Of a DNA stretch of 64,000 nucleotides, positions 24,644-34,409 are shown one piece after another. The position numbers and the translations under genes were made by a program. Origin of the DNA: Alphaproteobacteria bacterium HT1-32 (GTDB taxonomy: Bacteria; Pseudomonadota; Alphaproteobacteria; Rhodospirillales; HT1-32); NCBI GenBank assembly GCA_009649675.1, contig WJPL01000003.1:285645-349644 (forward strand), written 5' to 3'. Within the stretch, counting starts at the first letter, position 1, and every line of letters begins with the position of its first letter. The notes under the pieces were generated by a model that was not told where the DNA came from, did not search any database, and saw only the letters and a list, made by a program, of their open reading frames with translations.

Positions 24644-24727
24644 AACACTCCAATGCGAATGGGCGGCTGACAACAGGGTAGGGAATGTCTATATCCCCGG
24701 AAACCGTTTTCCTCCAGAAGCGCAGAT

Positions 24728-25000
24728 ATGGACGATCCAGAAAAACTCCGCCTGAAGAAACTTCTCCACCGCAGCCGCTACCGCGGTACCAGCGAACTCG
24801 ACAATCTGGTCGGCGATTTCGCCGCGACCTATCTTGACGGGATGAGCGACATTCAGAAAGACCGGTTTGAGGGATTACTGAACGAAAACGACACCGATCT
24901 GTACAAGTGGATCACCGGAACCGCGCCTGTACCAGATGATGTTGACCATGATGTCATGCAGATGATGCGGGACTTTCAGAACGGATATACGAAACGGTGA
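24728..25000 (+). CDS. sdhE: Succinate dehydrogenase FAD assembly factor SdhE
   Basis: A 90-residue Sdh5/SdhE protein, which helps attach FAD covalently to the SdhA flavoprotein. The family motif RSRYRGTSELDNLVGDFA is at 16-33, with the RG-x2-E core, and the acidic helical tail is present. The stop overlaps the mfd start in GTGA, so the two genes are translationally coupled. Confidence 0.92.
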   Translation: MDDPEKLRLKKLLHRSRYRGTSELDNLVGDFAATYLDGMSDIQKDRFEGLLNENDTDLYKWITGTAPVPDDVDHDVMQMMRDFQNGYTKR

Positions 25001-28000
25001 ATGCCCTGACACCGAAACCGGAAGACACCGGTCGCTTAACAGTCGGCGGTGCACCTGAAGGCTATGACGCCTGGTTGCTGGCACAGATTGCAGCTGACGG
25101 CGGACAGGCGATGTTTGTCCTGCGTGACGACGCCAGAATGGCCCGCACCGCAGATGCGCTTCGTTTCTTTGCACCAGACACCGAAATCATCGAAATTCCG
25201 GCATGGGATTGTCTGCCCTATGACCGTTTGTCACCAAAACCGGATGTCGCCGGACGGCGGGTTGCCGGTCTGGTCCGTCTGGCGACGCTTGGCGAGCGAC
25301 CAGCCATCATTCTCACCACAACGGCATCGGTCCTGCAGCGCGTCCCTCTGCGGAAATCGCTGACCGGGCGTCGGATTGCCCTGGCGGCAGGCTCTGCCAT
25401 CCGGACAGAGAAGCTGATTTCGTTCCTTGAGACGAATGGCTTTCACCGAACCGACACCGTGATGGAAACCGGCGAATATGCTGCCCGTGGTGGCATTATC
25501 GATGTTTTCCCGCCGGGCTCTGACCGCCCGATACGAATCGATTTCTTTGGCGACGATATTGACGATATCCGCCTGTTCGATCCGGAAACCCAGCGCACCG
25601 TCGAAAAGATTTCCCGAATCGATATCCACCCGGTCAGCGAAGTCGTTCTGGACGAAGAAAGCGTTGCCCGGTTCCGGACCGGGTATCGTGAACGGTTCGG
25701 CGCGGTCGGTGATGAAGACCAGCTTTACCTCTCCGTCTCCGAGGGACGCAGGCATATGGGGATGGAGCACTGGCTGCCACTGTTTCACCCGGCCATGGAT
25801 ACGATTTTCGATTATGCGCCTGATGCCAGCCTGTTTCTGGACAGCCAGATTGATGCATCTGTCGAAGCCCGGCTGGAGCAGATCGCCGACTATTTCCAGG
25901 CCCGTGATGAAATGCGCGGCACAAAGATGTTCAAGGATGCGCCGGACTACAAGGCGATGCATCCGGAAGCCCTGTATATCGGCCCGGAAGACTGGGAACG
26001 TCTGCTGCAGGCAAAGTCGGCCCGTACCTTCAGCCCGTTTGAAACCGGTGGTTCAGATGCCGGTGGCCGTCCCGGACGTAACTTTGCCGAAGTTCGCAAT
26101 CAGCCGGGCGGCAATGTCTATGATGCGGCAATCGAGCATTTCAAAGACCTGACAAAACGGGGAATGCGCCCGCTTCTGGCAATTAGCGGTCGTGGCGCCG
26201 GGGAACGGCTGGCAACCGTGCTCAAGGAACATGGCGCACCGGAAGCCATCTTTGTCGACAGCTATACCGACATCAGCAACCTGCCGGCCACGACCATCCC
26301 GATGGCACTGCTTTATGTCGACCACGGGTTTCTTGCCCCGGATTTCGCTGTCATCTCCGAACAGGACCTGCTGGGAGAGCGTTATGCGCGCCCTGCACGC
26401 AAACGCCGGGCAGAACAGTTCATCAATGATGCCGGCACGCTGGGTGAGGGCGACCTTGTTGTCCATGTGGACCATGGTATCGGGCGTTATGAGGGTCTTG
26501 AGACCATTTCTGCTGCCGGGGCACCGCATGATTGCCTCCGGCTTGTCTATCAGGGCGGCGACAAGCTTTACGTGCCGGTCGAGAATATCGAGATGCTGTC
26601 CCGGTTCGGGTCCGAAGATGGCGCAGCCTTCCTCGACAAGCTGGGTGGTGCCGGATGGCAGGCCCGCAAGGCACGCCTGAAAAAACGCATTCGCGATATG
26701 GCTGAACAGCTGATTCGCATTGCTGCGAAACGAAAAATGAAAACAGCACCGGCCTTTGAGGTGACTGACGGTGCCTATGACGAGTTCTGTGCCCGGTTTC
26801 CGTTTGAGGAGACCGAGGATCAGGCCGCAGCCATTCATGATGTCACTGGCGATCTGAAAGCCGGACGGCCCATGGACAGGCTGGTTTGTGGTGATGTCGG
26901 CTTCGGCAAGACCGAAGTCGCCCTGCGTGCGGCCTTCGTTGCCGCCCTCAGCGGGCATCAGGTCGCCGTTGTCGTACCGACGACGCTGCTGGCCATGCAG
27001 CATTACAAGACCTTCGCCGACCGGTTCCGGGACCTTCCCGTGCGGGTGGTGCAACTCTCCCGGCTGACATCATCCGCAGATGCCAAGGCCATTCGTGAAG
27101 ACATGGAAAGCGGCAAGGTCGATATTGTCGTCGGCACCCATGCGCTGCTCTCAAAAAATACCGCCTTCGCCAATCTCGGTCTGCTGATCGTCGATGAGGA
27201 GCAGCATTTCGGTGTCGCCCACAAGGAACGCCTGAAACAGCTGAAAGCCGACGTTCATGTACTGACACTGACCGCAACCCCCATTCCACGTACATTGCAG
27301 CTTGCGCTGACCGGCGTGCGGGAACTGAGCGTAATCGCAACACCACCGGTCGACCGTCTGGCTGTCCGGACCTTCATTCTGCCTTATGATCCGGTCATCG
27401 TGCGCGAGGCATTGCAGCGCGAACTGCATCGTGGCGGTCAGGTATTTTATGTCTGTCCGCGTATTGGCGATATGGACCGGCTGGTTGGCCGTCTGCGCAA
27501 GCTGGTCCCGGATATCCGCCTCGCCATAGCCCATGGCCAGATGTCCGGCAAGGAGCTGGAAGATGTCATGCATGCCTTTGCAGACGGCAAGTTCGATGTA
27601 CTGGTCGCCACCAACATCATCGAAAGCGGACTCGATCTGCCGAACGTCAACACGATGGTCATTCATCGTGCCGACATGCTGGGCCTGGCACAGCTCTATC
27701 AGCTGCGCGGCCGGGTAGGGCGCTCGAAGCTGCGTGCCTATGCCTATCTGACGGTGCCGAACGACCACAAGATCACACCGACCGCAGAACGCCGCCTGCA
27801 GGTCATGCAGACCCTCGACAGTCTCGGTGCAGGCTTCAGCCTCGCCAGCCATGATCTCGATATTCGTGGTGCCGGGAACCTGCTTGGCGAAGAACAGTCC
27901 GGCCATATCAAGGAGGTCGGGATCGAACTCTATCAGCAGATGCTGGAAGAAGCCGTTGCTGCCATCAAGGATGGTGACCCGGATGACGAGACGGACAGCC

Positions 28001-28455
28001 GGGAATGGTCACCGACAATCAATATCAGCACACCCATTCTGATTCCGGAAAATTATGTGCAGGATCTGGGCCTGCGCCTCAGTCTCTATCGTCGTATGGC
28101 GAGCCTGTCAGACGAGATGGAATCGGAAAACTTTGCGGCAGAACTGATCGACCGCTTTGGAAAACTGCCGGATGAAGTAGAAAACCTGCTGAAGGTGCTC
28201 TCCATTAAACGGACCTGCAAACAGGCGAATATCGAGAAGATCGACGCCGGTCCGAAAGGGGCTGTCATCACTTTCCGGAACAACCAGTTCGACAATCCCG
28301 GCGGGCTGGTGGCCTTCATCGCGAAAGAAACCGGCGCCGCCAAGGTCCGTCCGGATCACAAGCTGGTCATTCGCCGCGCCTGGGATCGCCAGCAGGACCG
28401 GATTACCGGTGTCAGCCGTCTTGTCCGTGATCTGGCCGTCATCGCCGACGGCTAG
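24997..28455 (+). CDS. mfd: Transcription-repair coupling factor Mfd
   Basis: A 1152-residue translocase that removes stalled RNA polymerase and recruits UvrA. The N-terminal third is UvrB-like (DDARMARTADALRFF, WDCLPYDRLSPK). The RNA-polymerase-interacting domain is near 485-560 (EGDLVVHVDHGIGRYEGL). The helicase core has GDVGFGKTEVALRAA at ~632 and DEEQHFG at ~733, then LYQLRGRVGRS and the C-terminal TRCF domain. It begins at GTG 24997, overlapping the sdhE stop by 4 bases. Its TAG stop is shared in CTAG with the convergent gene. Confidence 0.97.
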   Translation: MNALTPKPEDTGRLTVGGAPEGYDAWLLAQIAADGGQAMFVLRDDARMARTADALRFFAPDTEIIEIPAWDCLPYDRLSPKPDVAGRRVAGLVRLATLGERPAIILTTTASVLQRVPLRKSLTGRRIALAAGSAIRTEKLISFLETNGFHRTDTVMETGEYAARGGIIDVFPPGSDRPIRIDFFGDDIDDIRLFDPETQRTVEKISRIDIHPVSEVVLDEESVARFRTGYRERFGAVGDEDQLYLSVSEGRRHMGMEHWLPLFHPAMDTIFDYAPDASLFLDSQIDASVEARLEQIADYFQARDEMRGTKMFKDAPDYKAMHPEALYIGPEDWERLLQAKSARTFSPFETGGSDAGGRPGRNFAEVRNQPGGNVYDAAIEHFKDLTKRGMRPLLAISGRGAGERLATVLKEHGAPEAIFVDSYTDISNLPATTIPMALLYVDHGFLAPDFAVISEQDLLGERYARPARKRRAEQFINDAGTLGEGDLVVHVDHGIGRYEGLETISAAGAPHDCLRLVYQGGDKLYVPVENIEMLSRFGSEDGAAFLDKLGGAGWQARKARLKKRIRDMAEQLIRIAAKRKMKTAPAFEVTDGAYDEFCARFPFEETEDQAAAIHDVTGDLKAGRPMDRLVCGDVGFGKTEVALRAAFVAALSGHQVAVVVPTTLLAMQHYKTFADRFRDLPVRVVQLSRLTSSADAKAIREDMESGKVDIVVGTHALLSKNTAFANLGLLIVDEEQHFGVAHKERLKQLKADVHVLTLTATPIPRTLQLALTGVRELSVIATPPVDRLAVRTFILPYDPVIVREALQRELHRGGQVFYVCPRIGDMDRLVGRLRKLVPDIRLAIAHGQMSGKELEDVMHAFADGKFDVLVATNIIESGLDLPNVNTMVIHRADMLGLAQLYQLRGRVGRSKLRAYAYLTVPNDHKITPTAERRLQVMQTLDSLGAGFSLASHDLDIRGAGNLLGEEQSGHIKEVGIELYQQMLEEAVAAIKDGDPDDETDSREWSPTINISTPILIPENYVQDLGLRLSLYRRMASLSDEMESENFAAELIDRFGKLPDEVENLLKVLSIKRTCKQANIEKIDAGPKGAVITFRNNQFDNPGGLVAFIAKETGAAKVRPDHKLVIRRAWDRQQDRITGVSRLVRDLAVIADG

Positions 28456-29114
28456 GCACTGCCGCTTTGCGCTGAGATGGCTCCCTCCGCCGCTGTCTGA
28501 AACATCCGGCGCAGAACTTCCGGCTCCTGCGCACCGGCGATAGCGTATTTCTCATCCAGGATAAAACAGGGAACCCCTGTCACGCCAAGACGGTGCGCTT
28601 CAGCATTTTCGCGATAAATTTCGGCCCGGTCTTCATCAGTAGCCAGGTAGGCTGACAACATTTCCCGATCAAGGCCGGCGGCAACACCAATTTCCGTAAG
28701 CACGGCCAGGTCACCAATATCCTGCCCCTCCAGAAAATATGCCTCGAACAACCGTTCCATCATCGCTTCACAGGCATCCTGCGTCGCATTTTTCTCTGCG
28801 AAACGGATCAGGCGATGAGAATCAATCGAATTTGGTGTGCGCTGAATTTTATCGAAGGCGAAATCGATACCATTTCCAAGACCGGCGCGCCGGATACTGT
28901 CATAGACCCGTTCGGCACGGTGCTCACCGCCAAACTTGGTCGACAGATAGGTTTGCCGGTCCATCCCGCCATCAGGCATATCCGGATTCAACAGGAAGGG
29001 GCGCCAGTGAATCTCAACGGTTTCACCCGTGATACCTTCCATCGCTTCTTCGAGACGACGCTTTCCAATGAAGCACCAGGGGCAGATCGTATCGACAACA
29101 ATGTCCAGTCTCAT
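28452..29114 (-). CDS. DsbA-family (FrnE-like) thioredoxin-fold oxidoreductase
   Basis: A 220-residue cytoplasmic protein of the FrnE/2-hydroxychromene-2-carboxylate isomerase branch of DsbA. It starts MRLDIVVDTICPWCFIGKRRLEEA, with the redox site CPWC at 11-14, then the helical insertion and the cis-Pro region LGVTGVPCFILDEKYAIAGAQ near 177. No signal peptide is present. It probably acts as a disulfide oxidoreductase; isomerase or glutathione-dependent roles are alternatives. The stop overlaps that of mfd. Confidence 0.88.
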   Translation of the reverse strand: MRLDIVVDTICPWCFIGKRRLEEAMEGITGETVEIHWRPFLLNPDMPDGGMDRQTYLSTKFGGEHRAERVYDSIRRAGLGNGIDFAFDKIQRTPNSIDSHRLIRFAEKNATQDACEAMMERLFEAYFLEGQDIGDLAVLTEIGVAAGLDREMLSAYLATDEDRAEIYRENAEAHRLGVTGVPCFILDEKYAIAGAQEPEVLRRMFQTAAEGAISAQSGSA

Positions 29115-29169
29115 GGGAATATCCTGATTTAGTTACGGCTCAACATGGCCTTGACTTAAAGACCACCAG

Positions 29170-30501
29170 TCAGGGCGCAGCCCGTTCCATCATGGCATCT
29201 GCGCTGTCCGAATCCTCCATATGGGCAATACCAGCGATCAGGTCCACCGCAACCGGGCGATAAACATCATAAACCGCCAGATCCGTATTCACGAGAATGC
29301 CCAGAACCCGGTCACGAACGATCTCCGCCTCATGCCTCGGCGTATTCGGCAATACAATCGTGAAGCTGTCATCCAGATCCCGCGAAACCAGATCTTCGGT
29401 TCGCAGCAACTGGGTGATCCATTGCGCAACCTGCTGTGTCATATGATACAGCGAGGGCAGGCTGAATTCTGCGGCCATTTCCGGATAATTCGCGATTTTC
29501 ACACGGATGATCGAAATCGGATGCCGCATCGCCCGTGCCGTACCGACTGCCGCCAGCAGGTGGCTGGACAGAAAGGCGGGGCTGTAGGTCCAGGTCAGCG
29601 GGTCAACGGTTTCGTCATGCATTGTCTGGCGAAGCGACCGGTTGAGTTTCTGGCCGAGAGCAAAATGCCTGGCGCGCTTTGAGGACAGAAAGCGCCAGAC
29701 TTCCATATCCCCGTATTTGAAAACCACCTGTGTCACACCTGCGCGATACAGAGCCATATCAAATTGCTTCTCGCCATTCGTGGCAGCAACGATCGGCAGG
29801 TGAAACAGTCTCGGATTATTGCGGATCCGGGAACAAAAGCCCGGCCAGTCCTGGGTCTCATCCGTCGCATCAAACAGCAAAGCATCGTAAGCGTCAGAGA
29901 CCAGTTCCTGTTCCGCCGCCGCCAGATCACTGACCCGGTGCGTCAGACCGCCTTCAGTCAGATCCCCTCCAAAGCTCTCGGCTTCACTGGTCTCCAGCAA
30001 TAACAGCTTCGGTTCCGCTTCGGAAACAGCCGGTGTGACAACCGTTTCGGGCTCCAGCCCAAATCGCCGGGCGAGGCTGAACCGTCGCCACATTTCCTCG
30101 TAGAGCATCGACATCCGGATCAGCGGGCGTGTCCGCGCCAGCAACATGACTTCTTCTTCGTCGCCAAAGAAAACCTCATCTGCTCCCGCGCTTGTCGCGC
30201 TGCTATAGGCATCGGCGTCTGCCGGATCGCAGAGCCAGGCGACAGGTGTCGGGGCAATTCCATCGCCATTATTCAGCAGCCGGGTAAAGCTGTCCCTGCT
30301 GCCCTGACGCAGATATTCAGCAACGATAACCAGATCCGGACGGTTCTCGGCAACAACACCAAGACCAGCCCGTTCGGACGTCACGAAAAACACACCGTCA
30401 CGTTCCCCGGCAATCGCAATCGCCAGTCGCTCCATGTCAGCACTGCGTTCACCAACGCAAAGGATGTTTGCACGTCTTCCCATAGCTACCATCATGCGCA
30501 T
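29170..30501 (-). CDS. PleD-like protein with degenerate receivers and degenerate GGDEF
   Basis: A 443-residue protein with the order receiver-receiver-GGDEF seen in PleD. Receiver 1 (~10-130) and receiver 2 (~163-285) lack the full acidic pocket. The C-terminal domain (~298-440) starts DPLTWTYSPAFLSSHL, where PleD has DPLTGLYNRRYL, and the GGDEF loop reads SRDLDDSFTIVLPNT, so the G-G-D/E-E-F catalytic signature is gone. It is probably a non-enzymatic c-di-GMP or protein scaffold, somewhat like PopA. Several ATGs (30501, 30495, 30492, 30483) could start it. It is divergent from a CheY-like receiver. Confidence 0.75.
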   Translation of the reverse strand: MRMMVAMGRRANILCVGERSADMERLAIAIAGERDGVFFVTSERAGLGVVAENRPDLVIVAEYLRQGSRDSFTRLLNNGDGIAPTPVAWLCDPADADAYSSATSAGADEVFFGDEEEVMLLARTRPLIRMSMLYEEMWRRFSLARRFGLEPETVVTPAVSEAEPKLLLLETSEAESFGGDLTEGGLTHRVSDLAAAEQELVSDAYDALLFDATDETQDWPGFCSRIRNNPRLFHLPIVAATNGEKQFDMALYRAGVTQVVFKYGDMEVWRFLSSKRARHFALGQKLNRSLRQTMHDETVDPLTWTYSPAFLSSHLLAAVGTARAMRHPISIIRVKIANYPEMAAEFSLPSLYHMTQQVAQWITQLLRTEDLVSRDLDDSFTIVLPNTPRHEAEIVRDRVLGILVNTDLAVYDVYRPVAVDLIAGIAHMEDSDSADAMMERAAP

Positions 30502-30582
30502 GTTGCGCGATTAAATCCATGCATCAATAGTCACACCGACAACCTGTCAGGGGCCGGCATTCACAAGCAGAAAGAATATCAT

Positions 30583-30954
30583 ATGACATCAAAAACCGTA
30601 TTCATTGCAGATGATGATCCCGATATCCGGTCGTTGCTGGAAATTGCGCTATCTGATATCGGCGGTCATGAAGTCATCTTTGCCGAAACCGGAATGCAGG
30701 CTCTGTCGATGACGGCAGAGCTGGGGCGTGCTGATATCGCTCTTCTGGATATGTATCTGCCGGACATGCAGGGCCCTGAACTGCTGACCCGCATACGGGC
30801 GATTGCACCGGCAAAACTGAAGATCGTTTTCCTGACCGGTGCCACGGCCCCGGTCCGGGAAGAGCTTGCGCAACTGAAGCCGGACGGCATCATCACCAAA
30901 CCGTTCGACCCGCTCACGCTCGCCGAAGAAATCAAACAATATCTTTCCAGTTAG
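30583..30954 (+). CDS. Single-domain response regulator (CheY-like)
   Basis: A 123-residue stand-alone receiver. The acidic pocket is Asp10-12 (FIADDDPD), the phosphorylation site Asp56 (ALLDMYLPDMQGPEL), with Thr85 (VFLTGAT) and Lys106 (IITKPFDP). No output domain, so it signals by protein contact. The gene is divergent from the degenerate PleD-like gene; in many alphaproteobacteria divK and pleD sit together, and this pair may be a diverged version. Confidence 0.88.
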   Translation: MTSKTVFIADDDPDIRSLLEIALSDIGGHEVIFAETGMQALSMTAELGRADIALLDMYLPDMQGPELLTRIRAIAPAKLKIVFLTGATAPVREELAQLKPDGIITKPFDPLTLAEEIKQYLSS

Positions 30955-31005
30955 ATGTCTATTTATCTGTTATATATAGGAAAAATAAATGTTCTTGTTT
31001 TGTTC

Positions 31006-31034
31006 TTTACACGGAATTTCTGATACGCTATAAC
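31006..31034 (+). promoter_or_regulatory. Sigma-70-type promoter of the 40-aa membrane protein gene
   Basis: TTTACA (31006-31011) and TATAAC (31029-31034) are 17 bases apart, each one mismatch from consensus, and 28 bases before the start codon at 31063. This supports the small gene as real. Confidence 0.7.
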
Positions 31035-31062
31035 CTCCCGACACCAACGAGGGAGAGTTGAA

Positions 31063-31185
31063 ATGCAAATGATCAATCGTTCTGAAATGCTGTTGAGCGC
31101 CATTTCCGTCGCTGCCGGTTTCACCCTGATGATGACCGTTTTTGCCTATGGCTGGCTGATGGCTTTCAAGGTTATGGCTGCCTGA
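31063..31185 (+). CDS. Small membrane protein (40 aa)
   Basis: A short frame with a good promoter at 31006-31034 and GGGAGAG before the ATG. It encodes MQMINRSEMLLSAISVAAGF followed by a long hydrophobic run to VMAA, about one membrane span covering residues 9-36. No family recognised. It stands alone between a response regulator and the convergent meaB gene. Confidence 0.7.
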   Translation: MQMINRSEMLLSAISVAAGFTLMMTVFAYGWLMAFKVMAA

Positions 31186-31211
31186 TCAGGGGGTAACGCT
31201 TCTGCGGCAGT

Positions 31212-32237
31212 TTACCGCCCGGAGAACAGCAGGCTGATAAGCTGATCAGCGGCCACACCGGCGGGCAGGGTGCCGTCTTTGACTAGTGGCTCAATTCCGG
31301 CGATCTGGCTGGAGACTTCTTCATTATTCCGGAACCGTTCCATCAACCGGTCTTCGATCACGTCCCACATCCAGCGCAGGTTCTGTTGCTCGCGGCGTGC
31401 AGGAAGGGCGCCGTTTTCAGTCATCACCGTCTGATGTTCGATGATCCGTCCCCAGAGATCCTCTACACCTGTATTTGCCAGCGCGCTGCAGGTGATGACG
31501 GGCGGACGCCAGTCCGCGTTCTGGGGTGTCATGATGTTCAGAGCGCTGCGGTAGTCACTGGCGGCGCGGCGGGCGCGGCGTTCATTGTCACCATCAGCCT
31601 TGTTGATGGCGATCATGTCGGCGACTTCCAGCACGCCCTTCTTGATGCCCTGTAACTCGTCACCCGCACCGGCGATCATCAGCACCAGAAAGAAATCGAC
31701 CATATCGGAGACCGCGATTTCTGACTGGCCGACCCCCACGGTCTCAACCAGCACAATATCAAACCCGGCGGCTTCACAAAGCAGCATGGTCTCCCGCGTC
31801 CGGCGGGTTACCCCGCCCAGCGTCCCGGCAGAAGGTGAGGGGCGGATAAAGGCATTCGGGTCAACCGACAGCCGGGCCATCCGGGTCTTGTCGCCCAGAA
31901 TGCTCCCCCCGGTCCGGGAACTGGTCGGGTCCACCGCCAGCACCGCCACCTTGTGTCCGGCACTGGTCAGATTGCTGCCCAGCGTATCGATGAAGGTGCT
32001 TTTCCCGACACCCGGCACACCGGTTATTCCGACACGATGTGCCTTCCCGGCCGCAGCAGAGACGCCCTTCAGCAGGGCAGATGCCTGTTCCCGGTGTTCT
32101 GCACTGCGACTTTCAACCAGCGTGATGGCACGGGCAAGAATCACCCGGTCGCCAGTCAGCACACCGTCGATATAGTCACCGGTCGAGAGTTTTCGCCGCC
32201 GGGGGCGGACAGGGCGTGTCGACAAAGTCACTGACAA
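31212..32237 (-). CDS. meaB: Methylmalonyl-CoA mutase-associated GTPase MeaB
   Basis: A 341-residue G3E GTPase (ArgK/MeaB/MMAA) that loads and protects the cobalamin of methylmalonyl-CoA mutase. The P-loop is GITGVPGVGKSTFID near 70, VLAVDPTSSRTGGSILGDKTRM lies near 100, a Walker B-like DIVLVETVGVGQSE near 158, and NKAD near 212. It follows the mutase large subunit by 9 bp and so completes the mutase operon. Confidence 0.95.
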   Translation of the reverse strand: MSVTLSTRPVRPRRRKLSTGDYIDGVLTGDRVILARAITLVESRSAEHREQASALLKGVSAAAGKAHRVGITGVPGVGKSTFIDTLGSNLTSAGHKVAVLAVDPTSSRTGGSILGDKTRMARLSVDPNAFIRPSPSAGTLGGVTRRTRETMLLCEAAGFDIVLVETVGVGQSEIAVSDMVDFFLVLMIAGAGDELQGIKKGVLEVADMIAINKADGDNERRARRAASDYRSALNIMTPQNADWRPPVITCSALANTGVEDLWGRIIEHQTVMTENGALPARREQQNLRWMWDVIEDRLMERFRNNEEVSSQIAGIEPLVKDGTLPAGVAADQLISLLFSGR

Positions 32238-32246
32238 TCCTGCCGG

Positions 32247-34409
32247 TCAGGCAACCTGTGGCTCATCATCGGCCGCGCTGCTGATGGCTTTCAGCAACTC
32301 AACCGCAGCCTCGGCAATGTTTGTCCCCGGCGGGAAGATTGCCAGCGCACCCGCCTCATAAAGCTCATCATAATCCTGCGGCGGGATGACACCGCCAACC
32401 ACAATGGCAATATCCTCGCGCCCCAGCGCATCCAGCGCCTGCCGCAATTCCGGCACCAGCGTCAGGTGACCGGCAGCCAGAGAACTGGCCCCGACAATAT
32501 GAACATCATTTTCCACGGCCTGGCGGGCGGCTTCTTCCGGGGTCTGGAACAGGGGACCGATATCGACATCAAAGCCAAGATCGGCAAACCCAGTGGCGAT
32601 CACCTTCTGCCCGCGGTCATGACCATCCTGCCCCATTTTGGCCAGCAGGATACGGGGGCGACGACCTTCTTCAGCAGCGAAGGCATCGATATAGCTTCGG
32701 GCATCCTGTGCCGCGGTTGAGTCCCGTCCCATCTCCGCTCCATAAACTCCTGTGATCGACCGGATTTCAGCGACATGGCGACCATAAACGACTTCCATCG
32801 CCGTGGTGATTTCACCAACCGTTGCCCGGTTACGGGCCGCATCAACGGCCAGTGCCAGCAGATTGCCACTGCCCGTCTTTGCCGCTTCTGTCAGCGCTGC
32901 CAATGAGGCGTCACAGGCAGACTGATCACGTTCTGCCCGCAACTGTTCTAGCTGGGCTATCTGCCGCCGACGGACCGAGGAATTATCGACCTTGAGAACC
33001 TGTACATTGTCCTTCTGGCCGGATTTATAGCGATTAACACCCACAACGGTTTGCCGACCGGAATCAATCCGCGCCTGTGTGCGGGCAGCCGCTTCCTCGA
33101 TCCGCATCTTCGGAATACCGGCTTCGATGGCCTTTGCCATGCCACCCTGTTCCTCGACTTCCTGAATATGCGCCCAGGCGCGCTGTGCAAGATCGTGGGT
33201 CAGGCGTTCAACATAGTAACTGCCGCCCCATGGGTCGATCAGCCGGCAGGAACCGCTTTCCTGCTGGATGAACAGCTGGGTATTACGGGCAATCCGGGCG
33301 CTGAAGTCAGTTGGCAGGGCCAGCGCTTCATCCAGTGCATTGGTATGCAGCGACTGGGTATGACCATGCACGGCGGCAAACGCCTCAACACAGGTTCGCG
33401 TCACATTGTTGAAGACATCCTGCGCCGTCAGGCTCCAGCCCGAGGTCTGGCAATGGGTCCTGAGCGACAGCGACCGCTGGTTCTGCGGATCGAACTGCTT
33501 CATCAGACGTGCCCAGAGCAGGCGGGCCGCCCGCATTTTCGCCACCTCCATGAAATAATTCATGCCAATCGCCCAGAAGAACGACAGGCGCGGTGCAAAC
33601 GCATCGACACTCAGCCCCGCCGCCATCCCGGCGCGGACATATTCAACACCATCAGCCAGCGTATAGGCGAGTTCCAGATCGGCCGTCGCCCCGGCTTCCT
33701 GCATGTGATAGCCGGAGATCGAAATCGAATTGAATTTCGGCATCCGCTCGGCGGTATAGGAGAAGATGTCGGAAATGATCCGCATCGAGGATTCCGGCGG
33801 ATAGATGTAGGTATTGCGAACCATGAACTCTTTCAGAATGTCATTCTGAATGGTTCCTGAAAGCTGTTCCGGGGCAACGCCCTGTTCTTCACCCGCAACA
33901 ATGAACAGCGCCATGATCGGTAATACGGCGCCGTTCATGGTCATCGAAACACTCATCTTGTCGAGCGGGATGCCATCGAACAGGGTCCGCATATCCATAA
34001 TCGAATCGATGGCCACACCGGCCATGCCGACATCACCGGCAACCCGCTGATGATCTGAGTCATAACCGCGATGGGTCGCCAGATCAAAAGCGACAGAGAG
34101 ACCTTTCTGACCCGCTGCCAGGTTTCGCCGGTAGAATGCGTTGCTTTCCTGCGCAGTCGAGAAACCGGCATACTGGCGGATGGTCCAGGGCTTGGTGACA
34201 TACATGGTCGGGTAGGGGCCACGCAGATAGGGCGCGATCCCCGGATATCCGCCGGTAAAGTCCAGACCGGCCACATCGTCCGGTGCATAGGCTGTTTTCA
34301 CATCAATGCCTTCCGGCGTCTCCCAGGGGGCAGCCTCGTAACGCGGGCTGGCAACCGGTGCGCCGTCAGCTGACAGGGGAAGGGTCGAGAAGTCTGGTAA
34401 TCCGCTCAT
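32247..34409 (-). CDS. scpA: Methylmalonyl-CoA mutase, large catalytic subunit
   Basis: A 720-residue adenosylcobalamin enzyme interconverting (R)-methylmalonyl-CoA and succinyl-CoA, the last step of propionyl-CoA use. The substrate barrel covers ~40-560 ([40 protein letters not shown]). The C-terminal B12 domain has the DxHxxG lower-ligand motif [10 protein letters not shown] at ~592-601 and GGVIPPQDY near 680. Its start overlaps the small-subunit stop in ATGA (34406-34409). Confidence 0.96.
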   Translation of the reverse strand: MSGLPDFSTLPLSADGAPVASPRYEAAPWETPEGIDVKTAYAPDDVAGLDFTGGYPGIAPYLRGPYPTMYVTKPWTIRQYAGFSTAQESNAFYRRNLAAGQKGLSVAFDLATHRGYDSDHQRVAGDVGMAGVAIDSIMDMRTLFDGIPLDKMSVSMTMNGAVLPIMALFIVAGEEQGVAPEQLSGTIQNDILKEFMVRNTYIYPPESSMRIISDIFSYTAERMPKFNSISISGYHMQEAGATADLELAYTLADGVEYVRAGMAAGLSVDAFAPRLSFFWAIGMNYFMEVAKMRAARLLWARLMKQFDPQNQRSLSLRTHCQTSGWSLTAQDVFNNVTRTCVEAFAAVHGHTQSLHTNALDEALALPTDFSARIARNTQLFIQQESGSCRLIDPWGGSYYVERLTHDLAQRAWAHIQEVEEQGGMAKAIEAGIPKMRIEEAAARTQARIDSGRQTVVGVNRYKSGQKDNVQVLKVDNSSVRRRQIAQLEQLRAERDQSACDASLAALTEAAKTGSGNLLALAVDAARNRATVGEITTAMEVVYGRHVAEIRSITGVYGAEMGRDSTAAQDARSYIDAFAAEEGRRPRILLAKMGQDGHDRGQKVIATGFADLGFDVDIGPLFQTPEEAARQAVENDVHIVGASSLAAGHLTLVPELRQALDALGREDIAIVVGGVIPPQDYDELYEAGALAIFPPGTNIAEAAVELLKAISSAADDEPQVA

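Noticed and set aside
26053-27054. 333-codon minus-strand frame opposite mfd
   Set aside because: Shadow of the Mfd helicase region; no independent evidence.
33051-33860. 269-codon plus-strand frame opposite the methylmalonyl-CoA mutase large subunit
   Set aside because: Shadow frame in GC-rich coding sequence; the mutase match is complete.
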